64,000 nt of DNA from Alistipes sp. (GCA_029059935.1 JAIDUZ010000056.1:1-64000); one strand, 5' to 3'. Positions 28,041 through 37,592 are shown, counted from the first letter of the stretch. The notes: generated by a model not told the origin, from the letters alone. A program made the numbers and translations.

Positions 28041-30812
28041 ATGCGCAAACTCCTCTGCATACTCTGTCTCGCCGCCCTCCTGCCGGCCGCCGCACCTCCC
28101 GCAGCCCCCGCAGCCCCGGCCCGGCCCGAGCACAAGCCCTACGTACGCTGGTGGTGGCTCGGCAGCGCCGTCGACCCCGAGGGGCTCGACCGCAACCTCT
28201 CCGAGTTTGCCCGCAAGGGCATCGGCGGCATGGAGATCACGCCCATCTACGGCGTGCGCGGCAACGAGGCCAACGACCTTACGTACCTCTCGCCCGCATG
28301 GATGGAGGCCTACAAGCACACCGTGACCCGGGCCGCCAAGCTGGGGTTGCAGGTCGACATGAACAACGGCACGGGCTGGCCTTTCGGCGGACCGTGGGTA
28401 ACGACCGACCGCAGCGCACAGAAATACATCCTCGAAACGCGGGTTCTCCCCGCCGGCGGGCGTCTCGCCGAACCCCTGCTGCCTGCCGAGGAGAAACAGC
28501 GCCCCGTGGCGCAGCTGCAAGCCCTGCAAGCCGTCTGCGGAGACCGGCGCATCGACCTGATACCCCGCGTCGCGGCCGACGGCACGCTCGACTGGCGAGC
28601 CCCGGAGGGCGAATGGAGGCTCTACGCCTTGTGGGCGGGCCGTACGTTCCAGAAAGTCAAGCGCGCAGCGCCCGGCGGCGAGGGACTGGTGCTCAACCAC
28701 TACAACCGCGCGGCCGTCGAGCACTACCTGGCCCGCTTCGACGAAGCCTTCGAAGACGCGGGAGCACCATGGCCCGACACCTTCTTCAACGATTCGTTCG
28801 AGGTCTACGGCGCCAGCTGGGACACCACTCTTTTGGAGGAGTTCGAGCGCGACCACGGCTACCGTTTGCAGGACCGCCTGCCCGAATTCGCCGCAGCAGG
28901 GGCCGACGACCTCTCCCGGCGCGTGGTCCACGACTACCGGCAGACGCTCGCCGGCATGCTCCTGCGCAACTTCACCCAGGTGTGGACCGTCTGGGCCCAT
29001 GCCCGCGGCGTGCGCATCCGCAATCAGGCCCACGGGTCGCCGGGCAACATCTTCGACTTCTACGCCGCGGTCGACATCCCCGAATGCGAGTCGTTCGGCC
29101 GCACGGCGTTCGACATCCCCGGCCTGCGGCCCGACCCCGACGCCAAGGCGAGCGATGCCGACCCGGCCGTCCTGAAGTTCGCTTCGTCGGCCGCCCACGT
29201 CACCGGCAAGCGGCTCACTTCGTGCGAGACTCTCACGTGGCTGACCGAGCACTTCCGCACTTCGCTGGCGCGATGCAAACCCGAGATCGACCAGATACTC
29301 GCTTCGGGCGTCAACCATGTCTACTTCCACGGCGCCCCCTACTCGCCGAAGGACGAACCGTTCCCCGGCTGGCTCTTCTACGCCTCGGTCAACCTCTCGC
29401 CCACGGCCACGCTGTGGCGCGATGCCGAGGGGATGTTCGGCTACGTGGCCCGCTGCCAGGAGTTCTTGCAGGCCGGCACGCCCGACAACGACCTGCTGCT
29501 CTACATCCCGATGGACGACATCGGCGACGCCCAGCGCGGCAAGAACCTGCTTCTGTTCGACATCCACAAAATGGAGCGGACCATGCCCGGACTCAAACAC
29601 ACGATGAACGCCATCGTGCGCGGCGGCTACGACGCCGACTACATCTCTGACCTCCACCTGCAAGAAGTGCGTGCCGAGAGCGGCGCGCTCGTCGCCGAAT
29701 CGGGCGCCCGCTACCGAGCGCTGATCCTGCCCGACTGCCGGCTGATTCCGCACGAAACGCTCGACAAGGCGCTGGAGCTGGCCCGCCGCGGCGCCACCGT
29801 GGTCTTCCTGGGCCGCTATCCCGAAGACGTGGCAGGTCTCGCCCGCCTCGACAGCCGCCGCAAGGCTCTCGGCAAACTCCTCCGGCAGCTTCCTGCCGCC
29901 GACTTCGGCACGCTTGCCGAGCATCGCTTCGGCCGGGGCCGCATCCTCACGGGCAGCGACCTGCCGCAGCTGCTGGCGGCGACCGGCGCCGCATACGAAG
30001 CGCTCAAAGCGGAGGGTTGTCAGCTCGTCCGACTGAACGACGGCGCAGGCAAACGTTATTTCCTTTGGCTGACCCGGGGTCCGCGTCTCGACGGCTGGTA
30101 CGAACTCGGCACCGCAGCCGCCGAAGTCGTGCTCACCGACCCGCTGACGGGCCGGCGCGGCACGGCGGCTTCGCGTCCAGCCGGCCGCGGCACCACGGAG
30201 GTCCGGCTACAACTCGAACCCGGGCAGTCGCTGCTGCTCGAAACCCATGCCGCTCCGCGCGCCGACACCCCCGACTGGCTCTACGCCGGTGCGGAGGGCG
30301 CCGCCATCGAGGGCTGCGGCTGGACGCTCTCGTTTCCCGACTCGGAGCCGGCCGTCGCCGCGACTTTCCGTCTCTCCCGGCCCGGCATTTGGAACGACCT
30401 TGCTCCCGAATTGTCCGAGCTTTGCGGCACAGGCCGCTACACGGCCGTTTTCAATGTACCCGATCCCGCCGCGGCCGACAGCTGGGTCCTCGACCTGGGC
30501 ACCGTCTGCGAATCGGCCCGCGTACGCGTCAACGGCCGCGAGGCGGGCATCGCCTGGTCGGTGCCGTTCCGGCTCGATGTCGGGAAATGGCTGCAAGCCG
30601 GCGCCAACCGCATCGAAATCGACGTCACCAACCTGCCCGCCAACCTCATCGCCGCCTACGACCGTCGCGGCGCGGAGTGGCGCAAGTTCAAGGACGCCAA
30701 CATCGTGAGCGCACAGAACGGCCCGCTCGACACCTCGGCCTGGTCTTCGGAGCCCTCGGGACTCGCAGGGCCGGTACGGCTCATCCCCGTAACAACGCAA
30801 ACCATCCGATAA
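28041..30812 (+). CDS. GH106 alpha-L-rhamnosidase
   Basis: Inverting glycosidase of 923 residues that releases L-rhamnose from pectin fragments, feeding the rhaBATD operon in this window. ATG 28041 gives signal peptide MRKLLCILCLAALLPAAAPP; the track's 27144 start is a read-through in another gene's frame. Family features are KPYVRWWWLGSAVDPEGLDRN, GIGGMEITPIYG, NDSFEVYGASWD, HVTGKRLTSCETLTW and GVNHVYFHGAPYSPKDEPFP, with a jelly-roll domain at the C-terminus (SWVLDLGTVCESARVRVNGR). It follows the DUF4450 gene by 2 bases and precedes the second GH105 by 17. Confidence 0.9.
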   Translation: MRKLLCILCLAALLPAAAPPAAPAAPARPEHKPYVRWWWLGSAVDPEGLDRNLSEFARKGIGGMEITPIYGVRGNEANDLTYLSPAWMEAYKHTVTRAAKLGLQVDMNNGTGWPFGGPWVTTDRSAQKYILETRVLPAGGRLAEPLLPAEEKQRPVAQLQALQAVCGDRRIDLIPRVAADGTLDWRAPEGEWRLYALWAGRTFQKVKRAAPGGEGLVLNHYNRAAVEHYLARFDEAFEDAGAPWPDTFFNDSFEVYGASWDTTLLEEFERDHGYRLQDRLPEFAAAGADDLSRRVVHDYRQTLAGMLLRNFTQVWTVWAHARGVRIRNQAHGSPGNIFDFYAAVDIPECESFGRTAFDIPGLRPDPDAKASDADPAVLKFASSAAHVTGKRLTSCETLTWLTEHFRTSLARCKPEIDQILASGVNHVYFHGAPYSPKDEPFPGWLFYASVNLSPTATLWRDAEGMFGYVARCQEFLQAGTPDNDLLLYIPMDDIGDAQRGKNLLLFDIHKMERTMPGLKHTMNAIVRGGYDADYISDLHLQEVRAESGALVAESGARYRALILPDCRLIPHETLDKALELARRGATVVFLGRYPEDVAGLARLDSRRKALGKLLRQLPAADFGTLAEHRFGRGRILTGSDLPQLLAATGAAYEALKAEGCQLVRLNDGAGKRYFLWLTRGPRLDGWYELGTAAAEVVLTDPLTGRRGTAASRPAGRGTTEVRLQLEPGQSLLLETHAAPRADTPDWLYAGAEGAAIEGCGWTLSFPDSEPAVAATFRLSRPGIWNDLAPELSELCGTGRYTAVFNVPDPAAADSWVLDLGTVCESARVRVNGREAGIAWSVPFRLDVGKWLQAGANRIEIDVTNLPANLIAAYDRRGAEWRKFKDANIVSAQNGPLDTSAWSSEPSGLAGPVRLIPVTTQTIR

Positions 30813-30829
30813 GAAAAACATCCGATAAC

Positions 30830-31963
30830 ATGAAAAAACTTCTCGCTCTGCTGCTCTTCGCGGCCACGCTTCCGTCCATCGCTCCGGCACAGGAGCTCCC
30901 CGACCGCAAGCAGACCCTGGCCGCCCTGGTGCGCGCCAACGACTACTTCATGCGCAAATACGCCGACCCCACGGCCGTCATGCCCTACTACTCGCGCAAG
31001 AAAGTCTACGAATCCAACATCTGGACGCGCGCCGTCTACTACGAAGGACTCATGGCCCTCTACGCCATCCACCCCGAAAACCGCTACTACGACTATGCGT
31101 GCCGCTGGGCCGACTTCCACAAGTGGGGCATGCGCCGCGACGACACTCCCACGCGCAACGCCGACAACTACTGCTGCTCGCAGACCTACATCGACCTCTA
31201 CGAGCTCTGCCCCGAGCCGCACCGGCTGACCAAGACCCTCGGGTCGATGAACATGCTGGTCAACACGCCGCAGGTCGACGACTGGACGTGGATCGACGCC
31301 ATCCAGATGGGCATGCCCGTCCTCACGAAGCTGGGCCGCGTGAAGAACGACCGGCGCTACTTCGACAAGGCGTGGGAGATGTACGCATGGAGCCGCAACA
31401 CGCTGGCCAGGGGCCTCTACAACGCCAAAGAGGGGCTTTGGTGGCGCGACAAGGATTTCGTACCGCCCTACAAGGAGCCCAACGGCCGCAACTGCTACTG
31501 GTCGCGCGGCAACGGCTGGGTCGTGGCGGCTCTGGTGCGCGTGCTCCAAGACATTCCGGCCGACGAGGCGCACCGCGCCGCTTACATTGCCGACCTGCGG
31601 GCCATGTGCAAGGCCTTGAAAGCCTGCCAGCGCGAAGACGGATTCTGGAACGTGAGCCTGCACGACGAATCCAACTTCGGCGGCAAGGAGAGCACCGGCA
31701 CCGCCCTCTTCGTCTACGGCATGGCGTGGGGCATCAACAACGGCCTGCTCGACCGCAAGGAATATCTGCCCGCCGTCGTCAAGGCCTGGAATGCCCTGGT
31801 CGGCGAAGCGCTCCACCCCAACGGCTTCCTGGGCTACGTGCAGGGCACCGGCAAGGAGCCCAAGGACGGGCAGCCCGTGCGCTACGATTCGATGCCCGAT
31901 TTCGAGGATTTCGGCCTGGGCTGCTTCCTGCTGGCCGGTTCGGAGGTCTACAAACTGCAATAA
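30830..31963 (+). CDS. GH105 unsaturated rhamnogalacturonyl hydrolase (stand-alone)
   Basis: (alpha/alpha)6-barrel hydrolase of 377 residues that removes unsaturated galacturonyl groups left by the PL11 lyase. Signal peptide MKKLLALLLFAATLPSIAPA supports ATG 30830. Family motifs are NADNYCCSQTYIDLYEL, WTWIDAIQMGMPVLTKLG with the likely catalytic Asp, NCYWSRGNGWVVAALVRVL, and WNVSLHDESNFGGKESTGTAL. It is distinct in sequence from the GH105 domain of the fusion protein at 2638, so the block has two GH105 activities, perhaps for acetylated or differently sized substrates. Confidence 0.92.
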   Translation: MKKLLALLLFAATLPSIAPAQELPDRKQTLAALVRANDYFMRKYADPTAVMPYYSRKKVYESNIWTRAVYYEGLMALYAIHPENRYYDYACRWADFHKWGMRRDDTPTRNADNYCCSQTYIDLYELCPEPHRLTKTLGSMNMLVNTPQVDDWTWIDAIQMGMPVLTKLGRVKNDRRYFDKAWEMYAWSRNTLARGLYNAKEGLWWRDKDFVPPYKEPNGRNCYWSRGNGWVVAALVRVLQDIPADEAHRAAYIADLRAMCKALKACQREDGFWNVSLHDESNFGGKESTGTALFVYGMAWGINNGLLDRKEYLPAVVKAWNALVGEALHPNGFLGYVQGTGKEPKDGQPVRYDSMPDFEDFGLGCFLLAGSEVYKLQ

Positions 31964-31967
31964 CGAC

Positions 31968-34829
31968 ATGATGCGCCGACTGCTCCTCCTCTTGCTGCTG
32001 CTTTCGGGCGGTTCTGCCGCCGCGCAGGCGCCCCATCCCGAACGCATCTACCTTTCGGGCTGCGGCATCGACGACCCCGCAACGTGGCAGTTCCGCTGCT
32101 CGGCCGGGCAGAACAGCGGTGTGTGGCGCCCGATAGGAGTGCCCTGCAACTGGGAGCTGCAAGGGTTCGGCGACTACACCTACGGCCGCTGGTATACGGT
32201 CAAAGGCGCCGAGCCGAGCACCGAGGAGGGCATCTACCGGCTGCGGTTCGACGCCCCGGAGACCTGGCGAGGACAACGGGTGAAGATCTTCTTCGACGGC
32301 GTGATGACCGACACCGAAGTGCTGGTCAACGGCCGCCGGGCGGGCGACATCCATCAGGGCGGCTTCTACCGCTTCAGCTACGACATCACCCCACTGCTCC
32401 GCCTCGGACACCGCAACCTCCTGGAAGTGCGGGTCGCCAAGCACTCGGCCAACAAGAGCGTCAACGCCGCCGAGCGCAAGGCCGACTGGTGGCTCTACGG
32501 CGGCATCTACCGCCCCGTGTGGCTGGAGGTCGTGCCGCCGACCCACATCCGCCATTATCTGCTCGACGCCTCGCACGACGGACGCCTGCGGGTGCTGGCC
32601 GAAACGGAGGGCGACACGCAGAGCCATACCCTGCGGCTCTCGCTGCGGAAACTGGCGGACGGGGCTCCGGTCACAACGACGGACGGCGCGGCGAGCGTCA
32701 CGGTGCCCGTCGCGGACGCCGAAACCCTGCTGGAAAGCGCATGGGCAGCCGTCCGGCCCTGGACTCCGGAGACTCCGGACCTCTACACCGCGCGGCTCGA
32801 ACTGCTCGACCCCGCAGGTCGGACCATCCAGCAGCGCGAAACGCGCATAGGATTCCGCACGGTGGAGTTCGTGCCGCAGGACGGCATCTATCTCAACGGC
32901 CGCAAGCTTGTCATGAAAGGCATCAACCGCCACTCTTTCTCGGTCGACGGCGGCCGGGCGACGAGCCCTGCGCTGAGCCGGCTCGACGCCGAGCTCATCC
33001 GTTCGATGAACATGAACGCCGTGCGCTCGCACTATCCGCCCGACGAACATTTCCTCGACATGTGCGACTCGCTGGGACTGCTCTACATCGACGAACTGGC
33101 GGGCTGGCACGACGCCTACGACACCGAAACGGGGCGGCAGCTCGTGCGCGAGACGGTGGAGCGCGACGCCAACCACCCCTGCATCGTGCTGTGGAGCAAC
33201 GGCAACGAGGGCGGCTGGAACACCAAACTGGATACGTTGTTCGCTCATCACGACCGTCTGCAACGCCGCCGCGTCATCCATCCGTGGGCCGATTTCGACG
33301 GCATCGACACCCACCACTACCCGGCCTATCTCACGGGTGTGGGACGCTTCACCAACGGCTACAAGGTCTTCCTGCCCACCGAGTTCATGCATGCCATGTA
33401 CGACCAAGGCGGCGGAGCCGGACTGCGCGACTTCTGGGAGCGGTGGCTCGCATCGCCTTATTTCGCCGGCGGCTTCATCTGGGCTTTCTGCGACGAGGCG
33501 CCCCGGCGCACCGACCGCGGCGGCATGCTCGACTCCGACGGGTCGAACGCCCCCGACGGCGTGGTGGGGCCCCGGCGCGAAAAGGAGGGGAGCTTCTACG
33601 CCATCCGCGCACAATGGTCGCCCCTGCGCATCGAACCGTTCCTTGCCGCCGGGCGCTTCGACGGTTCGTTCCGCGTGCGCAACGAATATCTCTTCACCAA
33701 CCTCTCGCGATGCCGCATGACCTACACCGTGCGCACCTGCCCCTCGCCGCTGCGGGGCGCCGACACGCTCAGCCGCATCGTGGCCAGGGGCGAAGTGACG
33801 CTTCCCGACGCCGGACCCGGCGAGACGCGACGCGCCCGCTTCCGGCTCCCGGCCGGTTTCCGCGACGGCGACCTGCTCGAACTGGAGGCTTTCGGTCCCG
33901 ACGGCCGCAGTCTCTGCACCTGGAGCCGCCCCATACGGCTGGCCCGGGCCTATTTCGAACGCGAAAAGAGCGCCGCGCCCCGGGCCGCCGCATCGCAGCC
34001 CGAAGCCTTGCGGACGGCCGACGCCGTGGTGCTGCGCAGCGACAAGGTGGAGGCGACGTTCGACCCCGCCACAGGCATGCTCCGAAGCCTCCGGGCCCAC
34101 GGCCGCACCATCCCCCTCACCGACGGCCCCGTAGCCGTGGGCATGAAGATGGTCTGCCAGCCCGAGCGGAGCACGGTCCGCACGGCGCCCGACGGCGCCC
34201 GCTACTGCGCCCGTTACCGGGGCGGCGTCGACTCGATCGTCTGGCGGCTCACGCCCGACGGACTGCTGGAGATGAAAGCCCTGCTGCTCAACCGCGCTTC
34301 GGGCGGCGGCGGTTTCGACGATGCCTTCACCGACACCGAAGTCTACAACCTGGGGCTCACCTTCTCCTATCCGGAGAGCGCCTGCACGGGCATGCGCTGG
34401 CTGGGCCGCGGACCTTACCGCGTGTGGAAAAACCGCATCGAAGGTACGCGCCACGGCATCTGGCACAAGGCATACAACGACACCGTCACGGGCGAGAGCT
34501 ACGACGCACTGCAATATCCCGAGTTCAAAGGCTACCACGCCGAACTGTACTGGGCCACGTTCGAGGGTGCTCCGGCGCCATGGAGCATCCACGCCCTCTC
34601 CGACGGCATCTTCCTGCGGCTCTTCACGCCCCGCGAACCGACCGGGGGCACGGGCGACACGATGCCGGCCTTTCCGGAGGGCGACATCTCGCTGTTGCTG
34701 GACATCCCGGCCATCCGTTCGTTCAAGCCCATCGAGCAGCAGGGCCCCAACAGCCAGCCCGGCAACATCCGCATCAAAAAGGGCGACGAGGGGCTGCACA
34801 TCGACATAGCGTTCGACTTCGGAAAGTGA
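31968..34829 (+). CDS. GH2 beta-glycosidase (beta-galactosidase/glucuronidase type)
   Basis: Retaining glycosidase of 953 residues with signal peptide MMRRLLLLLLLLSGGSAAAQ. It has the GH2 order: sugar-binding domain (PCNWELQGFGDYTYGRWYT), immunoglobulin-like domain, TIM barrel and C-terminal beta domains. The acid/base Glu is in VLWSNGNEGGWN, and the likely nucleophile is in LPTEFMHAM. In a rhamnogalacturonan I context it may remove beta-galactose from side chains or beta-glucuronate; sequence alone does not decide. It is the last gene of the pectin block, 4 bases after GH105. Its TGA stop lies inside the first unit of repeat copy C. Confidence 0.88.
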   Translation: MMRRLLLLLLLLSGGSAAAQAPHPERIYLSGCGIDDPATWQFRCSAGQNSGVWRPIGVPCNWELQGFGDYTYGRWYTVKGAEPSTEEGIYRLRFDAPETWRGQRVKIFFDGVMTDTEVLVNGRRAGDIHQGGFYRFSYDITPLLRLGHRNLLEVRVAKHSANKSVNAAERKADWWLYGGIYRPVWLEVVPPTHIRHYLLDASHDGRLRVLAETEGDTQSHTLRLSLRKLADGAPVTTTDGAASVTVPVADAETLLESAWAAVRPWTPETPDLYTARLELLDPAGRTIQQRETRIGFRTVEFVPQDGIYLNGRKLVMKGINRHSFSVDGGRATSPALSRLDAELIRSMNMNAVRSHYPPDEHFLDMCDSLGLLYIDELAGWHDAYDTETGRQLVRETVERDANHPCIVLWSNGNEGGWNTKLDTLFAHHDRLQRRRVIHPWADFDGIDTHHYPAYLTGVGRFTNGYKVFLPTEFMHAMYDQGGGAGLRDFWERWLASPYFAGGFIWAFCDEAPRRTDRGGMLDSDGSNAPDGVVGPRREKEGSFYAIRAQWSPLRIEPFLAAGRFDGSFRVRNEYLFTNLSRCRMTYTVRTCPSPLRGADTLSRIVARGEVTLPDAGPGETRRARFRLPAGFRDGDLLELEAFGPDGRSLCTWSRPIRLARAYFEREKSAAPRAAASQPEALRTADAVVLRSDKVEATFDPATGMLRSLRAHGRTIPLTDGPVAVGMKMVCQPERSTVRTAPDGARYCARYRGGVDSIVWRLTPDGLLEMKALLLNRASGGGGFDDAFTDTEVYNLGLTFSYPESACTGMRWLGRGPYRVWKNRIEGTRHGIWHKAYNDTVTGESYDALQYPEFKGYHAELYWATFEGAPAPWSIHALSDGIFLRLFTPREPTGGTGDTMPAFPEGDISLLLDIPAIRSFKPIEQQGPNSQPGNIRIKKGDEGLHIDIAFDFGK

Positions 34830-35066
34830 GAGGTGAAAAGTGGAAGGTGAAAAGTAGAAAATAAGCAGGTGTTCCGGCCGCGCCGATAATCGCGTGCCGG
34901 ACACCCATCCGCAAAACCTGCACCGGCAAGCCGGCAAGCAAAAAGCCCCAAGTAGCCGATAACTGCACCTTGCCGGACAAACCATGTTCGCAAAAAGCCG
35001 AAAAAGGCAGAGCAACGTTTCGCTTTTCACCTCTCCCCTTTCACTTTTCACCTTTCACTTTATTTT
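34827..35066. repeat. Gap bracketed by inverted GTGAAARG units (copy C)
   Basis: The GH2 stop is part of AGTGAGAGGTGAAAAGTGG, continued by AAGGTGAAAAGTAG. About 170 bases later come TTTTCACCTCTCCCCTTTCA and CTTTTCACCTTTCACTTTA. The arms are imperfect inverted copies about 35-45 bases long. The core has no supported gene. Confidence 0.72.
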
Positions 35067-35068
35067 CG

Positions 35069-35076
35069 TATCTTCG
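35069..35076 (+). promoter_or_regulatory. -7-like box before the ABC exporter
   Basis: TATCTTCG, one base off TAnnTTTG, lies 22 bases before the ATG at 35099 and directly after the right arm of repeat copy C. Confidence 0.4.
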
Positions 35077-35098
35077 CAGCCACAAAACCCCGACCCGG

Positions 35099-36928
35099 AT
35101 GTTCAAGACATATTTGCGGCTCTTAGGATTCGCCAAGCCCCTCGGCCGCTATGCCGTGCCCTACTTCTTCTACTCGCTCCTCTACGCGCTCTTCAACTCC
35201 TGCACGTTCCTGCTCATCATCCCCATTCTCAACACGATGTTCAGGCCCGACTACACGTTCGAGACGGTAGACCGGCTTCCGCCCGTGGAGTTCGACTCGG
35301 CCTACCTCGAAACGCTGTTCAACTATTGCTACGGCCGCATCTTCACCGAATTCCGGGTCGAGAACGTGCTCATCCTGCTGGCCGCCATCGCCGTGGGGTC
35401 GAGTTTCCTGAGCAATCTGTTCCGCTACCTGGGCTCGTGGACCGTCGAGCAGCTCCGCACCCGCACCCTGCAACGCATCCGCAACGAGATGTTCTCCCGC
35501 GTCATCGGCATGCACGCCGGTTATTTCAGCGACCAGCGCAAGGGCGACATCATCTCGAAAATCACGTCGGACGTCAACGTCGTGCAGTTCTGCATCACCA
35601 ACACCTTGCAGGTGGCTTTCCGCGAGCCGTTTCTCATCATCTTCTACCTGGTGATGATGGTCGGAATTTCGTGGGAACTGTCGCTTTTCTCGCTTTTCTA
35701 CCTCCCTGTCGTGGCGCTGCTCATCGGCAGCATCGTCAAGCGGCTGCGACACCCGGCGCTGACGAACCAGCAGCGCATGGGCGAGCTGGTCTCGGCGCTC
35801 GACGAGTCGCTCTCGGGCATCAAGGTCATCAAGAGCTACAACGCCACCGACTACATCAGACGCAAGTTCTACGCCATCAACGCCGACCTTTCGCGCATCA
35901 CCCTCTCCATGGCCCGGCGGCAGCAGCTGGCCTCGCCCATGAGCGAATTCCTGGGCATCATGGCCGTAGGCGTCATGCTCGTCTTCGGCGGCGCCCTGGT
36001 CGTCCGGGGCCTGCTCAACGCCGGAGGATTCATCGCCTTCATCGCCATGTTCTCGCAAATCACGCGCCCGGTGCGTACGTTCATCGACCAGTTCGCCAAC
36101 ATCAACCAGGGCATCGCCGCCGGCGAGCGCATCTTCTCCATCATCGACACCCGCAGCGAAATCGAGGATAAGGCCGAGGCGCTGGAGCTCCGCGGCCTCA
36201 AGGACAAAATCGAGTTCCGCGACGTGCACTTCTCCTACGACGGCAGCCGCGAAGTCATCGGGGGCGTCTCGTTCGAAATCCGCCGCGGCGAGACGGTAGC
36301 CCTGGTGGGTCCGTCGGGCGGCGGCAAATCGACGCTCAGCGAGCTGATTCCCCGTTTCTACGACCCCTCGGCCGGCGACATCCTCATCGACGGGGTGCCT
36401 CTGCGCGACTACCGGCAGGAGAGCCTGCGCGCCCACATGAGCGTCGTCTCGCAGGACACCGTGCTCTTCAACGACACCATCGAGGGCAACATCGCCCTGG
36501 GACGTCCCGACGCCACCCATGAAGAGATCGTCGAGGCAGCCCGCGTCGCCAACGCCGACGACTTCATCCGCGAGGCTCCCGAGGGCTACGCCACCAACAT
36601 CGGCGACCGGGGTTCGAAGCTCTCGGGCGGCCAGCGCCAGCGGCTCTCCATAGCCCGCGCCGTGCTGAAAAACCCCGACATCCTGATTCTCGACGAGGCC
36701 ACCTCGGCCCTCGACACCGAGAGCGAGAAGCTGGTGCAGGAGGCGCTCAACAAGTTGTTGGTCGGGCGCACGTCCATCGTCATCGCCCACCGCCTGTCGA
36801 CCATCCGCAGCGCCGACCGCATCATCGTCGTCGACCACGGCCGCATCGCCGAGCAGGGCACGCATACCGAGCTCATGGCCAAGGGCGGCATCTACGCCAA
36901 ACTCATCGAGATGCAGTCGTTCGAGTAA
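35099..36928 (+). CDS. ABC exporter, fused membrane and ATPase domains (MsbA-like)
   Basis: Inner membrane half-transporter of 609 residues that works as a homodimer. The N-terminal ~330 residues have about six membrane helices (YFFYSLLYALFNSCTFLLII and further segments). The ATPase domain has Walker A GPSGGGKST (about 403), signature LSGGQRQRLSIARA, Walker B ILILDEATSALD and the switch His in IVIAHRLS. Bacteroidetes proteins of this type are usually labelled lipid A or multidrug exporters; the substrate is not shown by sequence. ATG 35099 was chosen over the upstream frame because that frame runs through repeat copy C. Confidence 0.92.
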   Translation: MFKTYLRLLGFAKPLGRYAVPYFFYSLLYALFNSCTFLLIIPILNTMFRPDYTFETVDRLPPVEFDSAYLETLFNYCYGRIFTEFRVENVLILLAAIAVGSSFLSNLFRYLGSWTVEQLRTRTLQRIRNEMFSRVIGMHAGYFSDQRKGDIISKITSDVNVVQFCITNTLQVAFREPFLIIFYLVMMVGISWELSLFSLFYLPVVALLIGSIVKRLRHPALTNQQRMGELVSALDESLSGIKVIKSYNATDYIRRKFYAINADLSRITLSMARRQQLASPMSEFLGIMAVGVMLVFGGALVVRGLLNAGGFIAFIAMFSQITRPVRTFIDQFANINQGIAAGERIFSIIDTRSEIEDKAEALELRGLKDKIEFRDVHFSYDGSREVIGGVSFEIRRGETVALVGPSGGGKSTLSELIPRFYDPSAGDILIDGVPLRDYRQESLRAHMSVVSQDTVLFNDTIEGNIALGRPDATHEEIVEAARVANADDFIREAPEGYATNIGDRGSKLSGGQRQRLSIARAVLKNPDILILDEATSALDTESEKLVQEALNKLLVGRTSIVIAHRLSTIRSADRIIVVDHGRIAEQGTHTELMAKGGIYAKLIEMQSFE

Positions 36929-36958
36929 GCACCGAAGCGCAATCATGAATTAAGAATC

Positions 36959-36984
36959 GAGGAGGGCATGGCTCTCCTCTTTTT
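36959..36984 (+). terminator. Terminator after the ABC exporter
   Basis: GAGGAG (36959-36964), a 9-base loop, CTCCTC (36974-36979), then TTTTT. The stem is short but followed by a clear U-tract. Confidence 0.65.
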
Positions 36985-37592
36985 GTTCCGGCAAACAACA
37001 AGAGGAGAACAACAAACGCAGCGCAGTCAAGAATCTGCTTCATCCGCATCTCTTCTACAGCTCCCGCCTTGTATTCAGAGGAGCACAGCGACGAAGAATC
37101 TACCCCTCCCCTCCAAGGGCCCCGGCTCTCCCCATCTTTACTCGCACTGCACAGCATTCGCCTTTTCTTCGTTGCCCGGCTGGGGGGGGTCGCGCGGAGC
37201 GCGAGCCGGGCAACGAATAATCTGCGACTGCAATATTAAACCCCGTTCTTAACGAGGCGTCATTCCGACTGCACCGTCAGAATCGCCGTCCCAAAGAATT
37301 TATCGTGTTGCTTCCGCTGACGTTCCCGAATCGCTGTTTTCCCTCGGGGGCGGCTCGCACCATAGGTGCGACCCCCGCAGCCGCCCCCGAAGAGTCTTTC
37401 CGCCCGACGTGACATCCCCCGCCCCGTTAAGAACGGGGTTTTGCTATATTTGCATTCCAAGCAAACAATATCTCGGGAATAATCGCAAAACCCTGCTTTC
37501 AGCAAGCCGCCGGAGGCTGCGGCCTGCAAGTCCGCTGCCCTCCGTCGCATGAATTTGTCAATCGCGGATTGTGAATTTTGAATTCTTCTTCT
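36985..37592. other. Long structured non-coding gap before ileS
   Basis: More than 600 bases without a supported gene. It holds an outer 14-bp stem TTCGTTGCCCGGCT/AGCCGGGCAACGAA (37168-37181, 37204-37217) enclosing CGCGC-GGA-GCGCG. It also holds a 204-bp interval with 17-bp perfect terminal inverted repeats (separate entry) and GGAGGCTGCGGCC at 37512-37524, which recurs inverted at 51799. The short frames on both strands have no recognisable product. Confidence 0.6.
37238..37441. repeat. 204-bp interval with perfect 17-bp terminal inverted repeats
   Basis: Left end AAACCCCGTTCTTAACG, right end CGTTAAGAACGGGGTTT, exact inverse complements. Inside is a nested stem: TCGGGGGCGGCT (37344-37355) with AGCCGCCCCCGA (37379-37390) around CGCACC-ATA-GGTGCG. 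The right end is itself a hairpin CCCCGTT-AAG-AACGGGG followed by TTTT, so it could act as a terminator. The size and ends resemble a miniature element or a structured RNA. No protein is encoded. Confidence 0.6.

Noticed and set aside
31779-35051. 1090-residue open frame on the minus strand
   Set aside because: Antisense to the GH2 gene, with a low-complexity Val/Ala/Gly/Arg-rich translation, and it crosses repeat copy C. No family motif.
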